This document shows positions 23,680-32,438 of a stretch of 64,000 nucleotides of DNA, piece by piece. The stretch comes from JAOTZA01 sp965224065. GTDB lineage: Bacteria; Acidobacteriota; Thermoanaerobaculia; Multivoradales; JAHEKO01. Under the pieces are notes generated by a model. It did not search any database and was not told the DNA's origin. It worked only from the letters and a program-made list of their open reading frames with translations. Positions within the stretch are counted from its first letter, which is position 1. Each line of letters opens with the position of its first letter. The DNA lies in assembly GCA_965224065.1 (NCBI GenBank), contig CBDCYF010000005.1, positions 2,976,001 through 3,040,000 of the forward strand, read 5' to 3'. The translations under genes and the position numbers were made by a program.

Positions 23680-24801
23680 TTACGATTTCTCTAGTACCGC
23701 TCCAATCAATGTTGTGCGGAGCATTTTGGGCAATGGATCACCCCAATCGTGGGCGCGGCTGACCTCGCGTCTTGCAGGGTTGCAAGCCGTCATAACTTCG
23801 TTGGGTACGAGGTCGCCAAACAGCTCGTTGACGTGCCAAAACAAATAGAAGAGTGATGGGTGGAAGCTGTACTTATTCGCCATTGCGACAACGCGGTCCC
23901 AATCCACGGCCTCAGCGTGCGCGGCTAGCGCCGCGGCCAGATCGAAAAACGGCCTCAGCGAGGGTGTGTCATCGAACATCGCTTCGTGGTACCCACGCGC
24001 GGCGAGAAACCAGACCACCTCCGTCGCCGACGGCGCGAGAACCGGCTGGCCCGTCGGCATGATGAGCTGGCGAGGCGAGCGCCACAGGTCCGCTATCTCG
24101 ATGCTGTCGGACACATTGAAATGAACGTCATAGCCTTCGCCAAAGAACACTTCGTCGCCAACAACGGTGAAGAATCTCTCTTTGAGATACTGCTCGATGA
24201 CTTGGCGGTGATGCGATAGGCCTTCCAGCTTTCGAAACCCGACAAACGGGGCGAGCTCGTAGTGATTCTCGGCCACCGCCCGCGCCTCGTCGTCGCTCAA
24301 CGGCATCAACTGCATCGTCGCCATGTTGACCCGGGCCTGAACGAGACCCGCGTTCGAGAAGACATCGACCACAGTGGGCAGATCTGACGGCTTCACCAGG
24401 ATGTCGAGGTCCGCCATCATCCTCGCCAGGCCGTCTCGATAGGCCGTCAGCGCCAGATCGCCACCCTTGATGAGCATGGGCGTGACCCCCTCCGCAGTCA
24501 GCGCCTCCAATATCGGTCCCAAATCCTGAAAGAGAGCTTCCATCTTTGCGTTGTAGATTTCGGATATGGCCCGCGCTTCATTCGACAATTGCCAGCCTCG
24601 GCTTTGCGCATACCCCACCAGCATCGGCACGAGCTTGTCTTCGAGGCTTCGTATAAAGATCTGTTCCTCGAACCCGGGCGCGGTGAGCTCCGACTCCGAA
24701 ACCTGAAGACCAGCCGGGATCGGCCGGTCCGCAGCCCAGAGGCCACAGGCCATGAGGACCTTTTCGACCGGTCCGATTTCCAACTGCCCGATGTGATTCA
24801 T
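23680..24801 (-). CDS. Nucleotidyltransferase family protein (PF14907-like)
   Basis: 373 residues from ATG 24801, which shares ATGA with the stop of the DoxX-like gene. The pattern MLIKGGDLAL (near 108-117), then RMMADLDILVKP (near 123-134), is that of the NTP_transf_5 family: LKG..L, followed by the R..xDhDhLV metal site. Members often accompany PqqD, HprK-like and asparagine-synthetase-like proteins in lasso or polysaccharide clusters, but the reaction is not known. The C-terminal half is helical with several aromatic patches (HPSLFYLFWHVNELF). Confidence 0.8.
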   Translation of the reverse strand: MNHIGQLEIGPVEKVLMACGLWAADRPIPAGLQVSESELTAPGFEEQIFIRSLEDKLVPMLVGYAQSRGWQLSNEARAISEIYNAKMEALFQDLGPILEALTAEGVTPMLIKGGDLALTAYRDGLARMMADLDILVKPSDLPTVVDVFSNAGLVQARVNMATMQLMPLSDDEARAVAENHYELAPFVGFRKLEGLSHHRQVIEQYLKERFFTVVGDEVFFGEGYDVHFNVSDSIEIADLWRSPRQLIMPTGQPVLAPSATEVVWFLAARGYHEAMFDDTPSLRPFFDLAAALAAHAEAVDWDRVVAMANKYSFHPSLFYLFWHVNELFGDLVPNEVMTACNPARREVSRAHDWGDPLPKMLRTTLIGAVLEKS

Positions 24802-25601
24802 CTCGAGGGCGTTCCGGTCGATGGCCACAACGGCAGAGCCTTCGCGATTGCGAAATCGAGCGAGGCTCGGTTTCCAACCGAAAGCACCGGTATTGCGGCG
24901 ATCGCCAGCAGATAGAGAAACATCGACCACAACCCGAGCAGAGGCGCACCAAGCGCCAACTGCCCGAACAGCAGGAACAGCATCATCACGCCGGTAAGAA
25001 GTGCCGAAACGCCGGTGAAGAGTCCCAAGGCCAAGCTCGCTCCGAGTATGGTTTGAGCGTACGGCAATCCAGTCGCAAAGATCCGCACCAGTTCCGGCGG
25101 CAGAGCCGTGTCGGAGAACTGACGCACCGTCTGCTCGACCCATGGATAGCGGAACTTCGACAACCCCGCAAAAAGGAAATCGGCACCCAGCGCCAGCCGC
25201 AGGGCAAGGGCCGCGCTCTCGGCTCTTCCCTTCTTGCGGGGACCGCCTTGAGCGATGACCCAGCTCCCGCGGAGGCGGCAGTAGCGGTCGAGAGACCAGC
25301 GGTCGGCGTTCGACCAGCGTAGAACGACCGCGACCGCGATGAGATAGACGATCGTCGACCACATCGTGTTCTTGCCTGCGCTTGCGTGCAACACGTCGAC
25401 ATGGATGGCGAGCAACAACACCCCCGCCGCGACGCCAGCGCCCCAGGTGAAGAGGCCCGCCAGCAGCAGAGCTCCGATCACGATCAGAGTCACGCCCAGC
25501 CCCGTCGGAGCTCCGGGGCGCAAGGCCTCTCCGATCAAAACCCCGCCCAGCGCCAGCCGGACGAGCAAGACCGAGGCCGAGGCTCCCGCGGGTGTTGCCA
25601 T
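24798..25601 (-). CDS. DoxX-like integral membrane protein
   Basis: 267 residues with about eight membrane helices in two halves: 10-105, and 130-250. The second half starts ALALRLALGADFLFAGLSKFRYPW, the usual DoxX opening (RLxLGxxFlxaGlxKl). DoxX proteins are four-helix membrane proteins linked to redox enzymes; a double-length form is less common. Here it is coupled to the nucleotidyltransferase and follows a methyltransferase, so it may supply a membrane redox or transport step. The role is inferred only. Confidence 0.7.
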   Translation of the reverse strand: MATPAGASASVLLVRLALGGVLIGEALRPGAPTGLGVTLIVIGALLLAGLFTWGAGVAAGVLLLAIHVDVLHASAGKNTMWSTIVYLIAVAVVLRWSNADRWSLDRYCRLRGSWVIAQGGPRKKGRAESAALALRLALGADFLFAGLSKFRYPWVEQTVRQFSDTALPPELVRIFATGLPYAQTILGASLALGLFTGVSALLTGVMMLFLLFGQLALGAPLLGLWSMFLYLLAIAAIPVLSVGNRASLDFAIAKALPLWPSTGTPSR

Positions 25602-25622
25602 CGAGCCGAGTCCAACCGGCCC

Positions 25623-26594
25623 CTAGGTGTCAAACGACACGCGAACCGGGTCGGTCTCGAACAAAGACCGCCCCCACACGGCGTCGTTGAGCACGTAGAA
25701 CACCGTCCTGCCATAGAACCATAGGCTCAGGTAATAGCCTTCTACGCTCGCGGCGGTCATGCCGAACTGGATGCCGTCAAATGAGTAGTTGTCCACCACG
25801 CTCGGCTCGCCACACAAGCCGATGAGCTCTGCGGTCGGCATCCCCATGGGAATCGAATGGAAGGTTTCAAGCGACACGGTGTCCGGGCCTCTGTCGACCG
25901 GCTCGACGATGGCCGCCGGTCCCGACCCCCCGGGCTTGCGCGCCACGAGCTTTTCGATCGGGTGACAATGAAGAGGGATTCCCGGGTGCTGATCCCATTT
26001 GACATACACGTCGTAGCGCAGGATCTCCCAGTCTTTGTAAAACTCTTTGAGCTCGTTCGGAGCGAAGGAGTGGGTATAGCGCGCGGACTTGAATTCCGGC
26101 GGCCGCGGGTACTCGTCACTGAAGATAAAAACCGAGTAGGCATTGAACCCTCCCGGCTTGGTTCGTTCCTTGACCTCGGTGAGCAGATCCCGCCACTCCA
26201 TGTTTGACAGGTAGTAGAGAACCCCGTGGGCCATGACGAGGTCGTAGTCATCGGCGATCTCGATGTTGACGATGTCCGCCACGATTCCGCTGACCGGCAG
26301 CCCCGCTTTGTCGGCCGTGGCCAGGAATTTCCCGATGCCGGCCTCCGAGCGGTCGATCGCGGTCGCGTCGACACCCCGTCCGGCCAGATAGAGGCTGTTG
26401 CGACCCTCGCCACAGCCGAGATCCAGACTCTTTGCCCCAGGTGGCAGCGCAGAGACCAGCTCCGCGATCTCGTGGCTGGGTCCGCCCATCGTCGAGACCG
26501 AGGGGTCGGCGTAGCCTTCCTCCCAAAAGGCGCCAAAGGGCAACTTCTCGTACCAGGCCTGATTTTTCAACTTCCGCTTCTTCAAAACACCCAT
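25623..26594 (-). CDS. SAM methyltransferase with extra C-terminal domain
   Basis: 323 residues. Residues 20-200 form a TehB-like class I methyltransferase: motif I SLDLGCGEGRNS (about 56-67), ATAIDRSE for the acidic loop, and DLVMAHGVLYYL for motif IV. From about residue 240 a separate domain begins, with SIPMGMPTAELIGLCGEPS and a later SLWFYGRTVFYVLN strand pair. That pattern resembles BamE/SmpA- or DUF2845-like small beta domains (G-M-xx-x-E-L-xx-x-x-G-x-P). Those are normally periplasmic lipoproteins, so fusion to a cytoplasmic enzyme is odd. It is the third gene of the minus-strand unit; its target is unknown. Confidence 0.8.
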   Translation of the reverse strand: MGVLKKRKLKNQAWYEKLPFGAFWEEGYADPSVSTMGGPSHEIAELVSALPPGAKSLDLGCGEGRNSLYLAGRGVDATAIDRSEAGIGKFLATADKAGLPVSGIVADIVNIEIADDYDLVMAHGVLYYLSNMEWRDLLTEVKERTKPGGFNAYSVFIFSDEYPRPPEFKSARYTHSFAPNELKEFYKDWEILRYDVYVKWDQHPGIPLHCHPIEKLVARKPGGSGPAAIVEPVDRGPDTVSLETFHSIPMGMPTAELIGLCGEPSVVDNYSFDGIQFGMTAASVEGYYLSLWFYGRTVFYVLNDAVWGRSLFETDPVRVSFDT

Positions 26595-26624
26595 GTCGTT
26601 CTCCTTATGCAGATGCCACAGCGG

Positions 26625-27332
26625 TCATCCTCGGAGCGCCGGCTCCGGCTCGAGAAAACGGACGATGTCGCTCAAAGCCGACACGCTGGGCCCGTCCCAT
26701 TCCAGAACATCCGATCTCTTTTCGTCATAGGCATCCTCGGTGTTGATCTGTAGCAGCACCGCTTGGATCCCGGCGTTGCGCGCCCCGGTCAGCTCGCGGT
26801 CGGAGCCGTCACCCACGAAGAGGCAGTCCCCGGCGTCGACCGCCAGGGCCCGACAGGCGTGCCGGTAGATCCCCGGCGCCGGCTTGGTCTCTCCCACCCG
26901 GCAGGAGAAGCAAGCGGCGTCGAACAGCGAGTGCCACCCGGTCTCAGGCCAGATAAGGGGTATGTCGGGCGAACAGTTGGTCACCACGCCGAGGCGCAAC
27001 CCCCGGGAACGCAGCGATTCCAAGAACGTTAGACGCTCGGGTCGGGCGGCGAGCGCCCGGCGAGCAAAGCTAAGCAAGTGAGCTTCTGCTGCGCGGACCC
27101 GCGACGGCTCCACCTCGAGGTTCAGTCGCCGGAGCGCCCAAAGGAGGTTCTCCTCGGTCGTTTGAAACTCTCCCCGAGCCCGGCGCCGATAGCTCCCGAC
27201 CCAGAGCTCCCGGAACTTCCGGTGGTCCGCTCCCAGTGTGGACGTGACGCGCTCGAGCACCCGCTCGTACCGGGAAAACGAAAAGACGTCGACCAGAGTC
27301 CCGAAGAGGTCGAAGAGAACCGCCTTCGTCAC
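26625..27332 (-). CDS. HAD-superfamily hydrolase
   Basis: 235 residues. Motif I is LFDLFGTLVD (Asp nucleophile; the second Asp is replaced by Phe, as in haloacid-dehalogenase-type members), motif II is VVTNCS, the Lys is in VGETKPAPGIY, and motif III/IV is LFVGDGSDREL. The cap is helical (subfamily I). It starts at GTG 27332, overlapping the kinase stop as GTGA. It is probably a phosphatase acting on a small phosphorylated compound made or used by the cluster; the substrate is unknown. Confidence 0.85.
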   Translation of the reverse strand: MTKAVLFDLFGTLVDVFSFSRYERVLERVTSTLGADHRKFRELWVGSYRRRARGEFQTTEENLLWALRRLNLEVEPSRVRAAEAHLLSFARRALAARPERLTFLESLRSRGLRLGVVTNCSPDIPLIWPETGWHSLFDAACFSCRVGETKPAPGIYRHACRALAVDAGDCLFVGDGSDRELTGARNAGIQAVLLQINTEDAYDEKRSDVLEWDGPSVSALSDIVRFLEPEPALRG

Positions 27333-28132
27333 GACGGAGTCTCCGTCGAAGGGGCCGACAAAAAGCCATCGACCAGCGGATCGATCACCTTTGCCAGGAA
27401 GCGAAACGTCTGAGACTTGGTCGATTCTGTCGAAGCCAGCTGTAGGTTGTTGACCCGCGCGACCTCGACATACGCCTCGACGTGTGAGGACAGCATGTCC
27501 TCGCTCAGTGGATGGTCGCGCTCATCCGGACGGCTCCTTATCCGTCGCAGTGCTTCATGTGCCGGTACCGTCGTCACGATCGCCAGGTCGGGCCGTGGAA
27601 AAAGTCCAGCAAAACGACAGACAGCCTCGAACTCGCTTGCTTTGCATTGGATCGCGGCCAGCTCCGCGATCGGTGTAAAGACATAGCGATCACAGAGAAC
27701 CCACACGCCCTGTCGGAGAAGGGGTAGCGCGCACTCGTTGAGGGTCAGGAGTCGGTCCGCCAGGCAGGTCATACACAGGGCCGGCAAGTCGATCTCGCCT
27801 CGGACGGCCGTGCTCGGGTCGTGGCTGTAGGCGCGAAACGAGTGCATACCGCGACAGACTTCCGATGGCATCTTGATGAGCCGGCTTCGAATCTCACGCT
27901 CGCTCAGACGGGCCGCGATGAAATCAAGGGATGTGGTCTTGCCGCTACCGTCGGTTCCGTCGAGCGTCACCAAACGGCCCGGGAGACCGTGTGGCTTCAT
28001 CGCCAGCATCCGTGCCGAGGCCACAGCACCAGTGGGCGTTTTGCCCGAGGCCGTTCCGGGGGAGAAAGTCGCGGTTGCGGGCTTTGCCGGATTGCTTTCG
28101 GGTGCGGCCATACCGGTCAACTCGGACACCAC
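27329..28132 (-). CDS. Thymidylate kinase-like P-loop protein
   Basis: Up to 267 residues. Walker A is LDGTDGSGKTT (about 57-66) and the DRY motif LCDRYVFTPIAE resembles thymidylate kinase; the lid-type Arg run is in RIRSRPDERDHP. The N-terminal 50 residues before VTLDGTDG are Ala/Pro/Thr-rich and not in the family, so translation may start later (ATG 28009 or 28000); no ribosome site decides. It heads the nine-gene minus-strand run and overlaps the HAD gene. Divergent kinases of this family in such clusters need not phosphorylate dTMP. Confidence 0.7.
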   Translation of the reverse strand: MVSELTGMAAPESNPAKPATATFSPGTASGKTPTGAVASARMLAMKPHGLPGRLVTLDGTDGSGKTTSLDFIAARLSEREIRSRLIKMPSEVCRGMHSFRAYSHDPSTAVRGEIDLPALCMTCLADRLLTLNECALPLLRQGVWVLCDRYVFTPIAELAAIQCKASEFEAVCRFAGLFPRPDLAIVTTVPAHEALRRIRSRPDERDHPLSEDMLSSHVEAYVEVARVNNLQLASTESTKSQTFRFLAKVIDPLVDGFLSAPSTETPS

Positions 28133-28288
28133 AGGCCGGACACCCGTCCCGCCGGCGCGCAGCCGTGAACCGCCGGCCTGTCGATGAAAAGGAAGTCGCC
28201 TGCGAATGCTACCACCCTCGCGTGGGCTTCGAACGGGTTCCCGTACTTGGCCGTGTAATCACACCGCGGTCGGGATAACGTAGCGTCT

Positions 28289-29104
28289 ATGAGAGCCATT
28301 CGAGGGAGGACCTTGTGGATCGCGGCGTTTGCCGTCGCCTTGGGGCCGGGATTCGCCCAGCCAACTGGCGCCACCGATATCCCGGCACCAACGGATGTCG
28401 CGGCGGTGCCGGACGATGCCGTGTTGACCGATTCGGGGCTCGCCAGCCGGGTGCTCGAGCCCGGAACCGGGAGGGAGCGCCCCGGACCGGTCGACGGCGT
28501 GGTCTTCCAGTACACCGGATGGACGACCGATGGTGAGATGTTTGACAGCTCGGTGGCGCGCAACCAAGCGTTGCGGGCGGATCTCTCCCGGTTGGTCGAC
28601 GGCCTGTCCGAGGCTCTGCAACTGATGGTGGTGGGGGAGAAACGCCGGGTCTGGGTGCCGGCACACCTCGCCTATGAGGGTCAAAAGGGCAAGCCGCAAG
28701 GGATGCTGGTTTTCGATCTCGAGCTGCGGGACGTGCTGCGTCATCCCGCCACCCCCGACGACGTGGCCGGGATTCCCACCGACGCCGAGCACGGCAAGGG
28801 AGGGATGGCCAGCCGCGTGCTGGTCGCCGGAACCGGCAGCCGCCGTCCGCGGGCCCGCGACACCGTGGTTGTGCACTACACCGGTTGGACGACCGACGGC
28901 GAGAGGTTCGATTCGTCGATCATGCGCGGTCCGGCCCGTTTTCGCTTGACCGATGTGATCCGCGGCTGGACCGTGGGGCTCCAACTGATGGTCGAGGGCG
29001 AGAAGCGCCGGCTCTGGATTCCCGAAAAGATGGCCTACGGCGGCGAGAGGGGAAAGCCCGAGGGAATGCTGGTCTTTGACGTGGAGCTGATCTCCATCGA
29101 GTAG
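28289..29104 (+). CDS. Exported tandem FKBP-type peptidyl-prolyl isomerase
   Basis: 271 residues: signal peptide (1-29, ending GATD) and two FKBP domains (about 48-148 and 172-271). Each has the YTGWTTDGExFDSS strand, a VxGEKRRxWxP segment and a GMLVFDxEL end. Active-site aromatics (Tyr, Asp, Phe) are present in the second domain (VVVHYTGWTTDGERFDSS-like); the first has FQYTGWTT and lacks part of the loop before the AY motif. It catalyses cis-trans proline isomerisation, presumably in the periplasm. It is divergent from the kinase gene across 156 bases. Confidence 0.9.
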   Translation: MRAIRGRTLWIAAFAVALGPGFAQPTGATDIPAPTDVAAVPDDAVLTDSGLASRVLEPGTGRERPGPVDGVVFQYTGWTTDGEMFDSSVARNQALRADLSRLVDGLSEALQLMVVGEKRRVWVPAHLAYEGQKGKPQGMLVFDLELRDVLRHPATPDDVAGIPTDAEHGKGGMASRVLVAGTGSRRPRARDTVVVHYTGWTTDGERFDSSIMRGPARFRLTDVIRGWTVGLQLMVEGEKRRLWIPEKMAYGGERGKPEGMLVFDVELISIE

Positions 29105-29127
29105 CGGCGAACGATCCGAACGCGCGT

Positions 29128-30714
29128 GTGAGCCTGGTCAGCCTTCTGGGTCTGTTCGTCGTCTTGGCCCTGGCCTGGATCCTGTCGACCGATCGACGAT
29201 CGGTTCGGCCACGGCTGGTCCTGTGGGGCGTGGGTCTTCAGGCCCTGCTCGCGGTGGTGCTTCTGGGCAGTGACGTCTGGAGTCTCCTCGGCGTCATCGT
29301 GTTCACCGGCTTGGTGGCGTTCTATCTGGCGAATGCCGTCGCCGGCGCCGGCCGGGGCGCTGCGGTGGGAGTGCTCGGCGCCGCCGCGGTGCTGGGACTG
29401 GTTCTGAGCCGCTTGCCGCCGGATTCGCTCCTGGTCGTTCTCGTAGCCCTCGGCGTCGGGGTCGCGGCCAACTCCCGGTGGCGATGGCTACCACGAGTCC
29501 AGCCATGGGCCGGTATCGCGATGCTGGCCACCGCGGTGGCCGCGCTGATCGCGGCCGACCTGTCGATGCGAGAGGTCTTCGCCAGGGCGAGCTACAAAGT
29601 CGCGGCCTTTTTGAGCCTCGCCGACTATGGCGCCCGGTTTCTCTTTGGCGACCTGGCCAACGAGAAGGCGAGCTTTGGGTTTCTCTTTGCGTTCAAGCTG
29701 CTGCCGGTGATCGTTTTCTTTGGCGGTTTTATGGCGGTTCTCTACTACCTGGGCATCGTCCAGCGGGTGATCGAATCGATCGCGCGCTTTATGCGATGGA
29801 CCATGGGCACCGGGGGTGCGGAGACCCTGTGTGCCGCCACCAACATTTTTATCGGCCAGACCGAGTCTCCGCTGCTGATCAAGCCCTATCTGGCCGGGAT
29901 GACACGCTCCGAGCTCCACAGCGTCATGGTGGGCGGTTTTGCCACCATCGCCGGCGGTGCGCTGGCCGGATATATCGCCCTGGGGGTTCCCGCGCCGCAT
30001 TTGCTGGCGGCGAGCGTCCTCTCGGCGCCGGCGTCGCTGGTGATCGCCAAGATGCTGGTGCCCGAGAAAGCCGGGCGTCTCGACGATGAGGCGGCCCGTC
30101 TCGAAGCGATCAACGCCGGGGACAACCTGATCGAGGCGGCCACCAACGGCATCACCGACGGCCTCAAGCTGGCGGTCAACGTCGGGGCCATGCTGATCGG
30201 CTTTATCGCGCTGATCGCGGTCGTCGACGTGGTGCTCAACCAGATCGACTTTCTGGTGGACGGAAAACTGCTCGGAGGCGAGCCTTTTGCCCGGGTGGGA
30301 GGCGGGATCTCGCCGGTGGTGCGCGAATTCTCGGGCGTCGTGCCGGGGTCGCTCCAGACTCTTTTTGGCACGCTTTTGCGTCCGCTCGCCTGGCTGCTGG
30401 GGGTGCCGTGGTTCGAGGCGGCGCGGGTGGGGCACCTGCTGGGGATCCAGATCTCACTCAACGAGTTCGTGGCCTATGGCACCCTCGGCGGCTATGTCGC
30501 CGAGGAAGCCCTGAGCGAGCGCTCGGTGATCCTCTCGACTTATGCCCTGTGCAACTTCGCCAACTTCGGGTCGGTCGGGATCCAGATCGGCGGTCTATCC
30601 GCCCTCGCTCCGGGGCGCCGCGCGGATTTTGCCCGCATCGGCCTGAGGGCGATGGCCGGTGGCGCCTTGGCGTCCTGGCTGACCGCCTGCATCGCGGGGC
30701 TGTTCATCCCCTAA
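29128..30714 (+). CDS. CNT-family nucleoside transporter
   Basis: 528 residues starting at GTG 29128, 23 bases after the FKBP gene. The C-terminal 350 residues hold the concentrative nucleoside transporter core: GGAETLCAATNIFIGQTESPLL-type text (FIGQTESPLL), AGMTRSELHSVMVGGFATIAG-type text (SVMVGGFATIAGG) and NEFVAYGTL near the end. Ten or more membrane helices. It imports nucleosides with Na+ or H+. The N-terminal 110 residues are additional helices. Confidence 0.92.
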   Translation: MSLVSLLGLFVVLALAWILSTDRRSVRPRLVLWGVGLQALLAVVLLGSDVWSLLGVIVFTGLVAFYLANAVAGAGRGAAVGVLGAAAVLGLVLSRLPPDSLLVVLVALGVGVAANSRWRWLPRVQPWAGIAMLATAVAALIAADLSMREVFARASYKVAAFLSLADYGARFLFGDLANEKASFGFLFAFKLLPVIVFFGGFMAVLYYLGIVQRVIESIARFMRWTMGTGGAETLCAATNIFIGQTESPLLIKPYLAGMTRSELHSVMVGGFATIAGGALAGYIALGVPAPHLLAASVLSAPASLVIAKMLVPEKAGRLDDEAARLEAINAGDNLIEAATNGITDGLKLAVNVGAMLIGFIALIAVVDVVLNQIDFLVDGKLLGGEPFARVGGGISPVVREFSGVVPGSLQTLFGTLLRPLAWLLGVPWFEAARVGHLLGIQISLNEFVAYGTLGGYVAEEALSERSVILSTYALCNFANFGSVGIQIGGLSALAPGRRADFARIGLRAMAGGALASWLTACIAGLFIP

Positions 30715-30737
30715 AAAAGGGGACAGTCCCCGTTTTT
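30713..30737. terminator. Bidirectional terminator-like palindrome GGGGACAGTCCCC
   Basis: Directly at the transporter stop: AAAAAAGGGGACAGTCCCC followed by GTTTTT, so A-run, 4-bp GC stem and T-run read alike on both strands. The core GGGGACAGTCCCC is a recurrent intergenic element in some bacteria; a near-copy GGGGGCAGTCCCC is at 43526-43538. Confidence 0.6.
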
Positions 30738-30756
30738 CTCGTTGTATAAAGGCTCC

Positions 30757-32289
30757 ATGCAGCGGTTGGGGATCGTCGATCTCGGCTCGAACACGGCCCG
30801 CCTGGTGGTTTTCGAGTACGAGGCCGGACGGAGCTTTGCGCTGGTGGACGAGATTCGCGAGCGAATCCGTCTGGGAGCCGGGCTGGCCGCCGATGGGCGG
30901 CTCAGCCCACAGGCGATCGATCGGGCGTCGGCGGCCCTGCACCTTTTTGCCGACTATGCGGCCGCCACTGGGCTCGGGAAGCTCGAGGTGATCGCCACCA
31001 GCGCGGTGCGCGAGGCCGCCAACCGCGACGAGATCCTGCGGCGCATCGACTCGCTGCCCCTCGAAGTGCAAGTCCTCTCGGGAGAAGAGGAGGCCCGGCT
31101 TTCGGTGTTGGCGGTGGCCAACGGGTTCGATCTGGAGGATGCGTGGGTGGTCGATCTGGGGGGAGGCAGCATCCAGGTCTCTCTCATGCAGGGTCGCGAC
31201 TTCGCTCACGGCCGCTCGTTCCCGCTGGGAGCCGTCCGGGTCACCGAGGAGCACCTTGGCTCCGACCCGCCGCAGGCCGAGGAGGTCGAAGCGCTGCGAC
31301 GGGCGGTCAAAGACGAGCTTGGCGGCGTCGCCCGGGAGATTGCCGACTCGAAGCTGCCGATGGTTGGTATGGGGGGGACGATTCGCAACTTGGCGCACGC
31401 GGTCCAGAAGCATGAGGCGTACCCGTTGGCCCTCCTGCATGGATACCTTTTGGAAGCCTCGTCCCTCGGCGCGCTGACCGACCGTCTGACTCGCTTGACG
31501 ATCCGGCGCCGGGCGCGGGTTCGCGGGATCAATCCCGATCGGGCCGACATCATTCTCGGTGGCGCCTTGGTGATCGGCTGGCTGATCGAAGCGGCCGGCG
31601 TGCGAGGGCTGCGGATCTCGGGCCAGGGCGTTCGCGAGGGTGCGTTCTATCGACGGTTTTTTCCACCACCGTTTCGGCCGTCGGACATTCGGGAGTTCAG
31701 CCTCGAGAATCTGTTCGCGCAATACCCCCAGCCACGAGAGCATGTCGAGCGCGTCCGCAAGCTGGCCCGCGCGCTTTTCGATGGCCTGCGCCCTCTTCAC
31801 GGCATGGGCGACGCCGAGACCGAGCTGTTGGACGCCGCCGCGCTGCTCCACGATTCGGGAATGACGGTCAGTTACTACCGGCACCACAAGCACGGTGCCT
31901 ATCTGATCTCGTCCGCCGCCCTCAACGGCTTCAGCCAACGCGAGCAGGCCCTGATCTCGCTGCTGGTCCGGTATCACCGGCGCGGCAGCCCCAGTCTCGG
32001 TCCCTACAAGAAACTCATGCGCGACGGTGACCACAAACGGCTGCTCGCCATGGCGACATGTCTTCGTCTGGCCGAGTTGCTCGAGCGCTCGCGAGCCGGT
32101 CGGGTGAGCGGGCTCACCGTTCGCCTAACGGACGGCAGCGTGCGCGTCGATCTGCAGGCGAGCGAAGAGCCGACGGTGGAGATCTGGGAGGCCGGGAAAC
32201 ATGCTGCCCTATTCGAGCAGGCCTTTGGCCGCCGGCTGGAGCTGCGCTCGGTGGTGGTGCCGGCCGAGCCCGGCTCTGCCGCGGTATGA
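30757..32289 (+). CDS. ppx: Ppx/GppA phosphatase with C-terminal HD domain
   Basis: 510 residues from ATG 30757. The actin-like ATPase fold is shown by GIVDLGSNTARLVVFE (1-20), VVDLGGGSIQVSL (about 128-140) and MVGMGGTIRNLA. The last 190 residues carry an HD-type helical domain (AALLHDSG; SLLVRYHRR). Such proteins hydrolyse polyphosphate or pppGpp. It follows the transporter with 42 bases that include the terminator-like palindrome and a TATAAA at 30746, so it probably has its own promoter. Confidence 0.9.
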   Translation: MQRLGIVDLGSNTARLVVFEYEAGRSFALVDEIRERIRLGAGLAADGRLSPQAIDRASAALHLFADYAAATGLGKLEVIATSAVREAANRDEILRRIDSLPLEVQVLSGEEEARLSVLAVANGFDLEDAWVVDLGGGSIQVSLMQGRDFAHGRSFPLGAVRVTEEHLGSDPPQAEEVEALRRAVKDELGGVAREIADSKLPMVGMGGTIRNLAHAVQKHEAYPLALLHGYLLEASSLGALTDRLTRLTIRRRARVRGINPDRADIILGGALVIGWLIEAAGVRGLRISGQGVREGAFYRRFFPPPFRPSDIREFSLENLFAQYPQPREHVERVRKLARALFDGLRPLHGMGDAETELLDAAALLHDSGMTVSYYRHHKHGAYLISSAALNGFSQREQALISLLVRYHRRGSPSLGPYKKLMRDGDHKRLLAMATCLRLAELLERSRAGRVSGLTVRLTDGSVRVDLQASEEPTVEIWEAGKHAALFEQAFGRRLELRSVVVPAEPGSAAV

Positions 32290-32438
32290 TTCGGCGATTC
32301 TGGACCAGGGGATTTTTCTCGCCGGGTGCGAACCCAGGGGACTGTTTTTCGTAGGAACTGTCAGCTCGGAATGCGAGATCGTCGGAGGGTAGCAGCCTGC
32401 GGGAGCCGCCATCCGCGGCGGCACCGGGCCGAAAGCAA

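Noticed and set aside
24802..25362. N-terminal extension of the nucleotidyltransferase by 187 residues
   Set aside because: The text is out-of-frame reading of the DoxX-like gene; ATG 24801 overlaps its stop as ATGA.
27329..28132. Housekeeping thymidylate kinase
   Set aside because: The P-loop and DRY motif fit the family, but the protein has a long atypical N-terminus and lies in a specialised cluster, so the dTMP role is not claimed.
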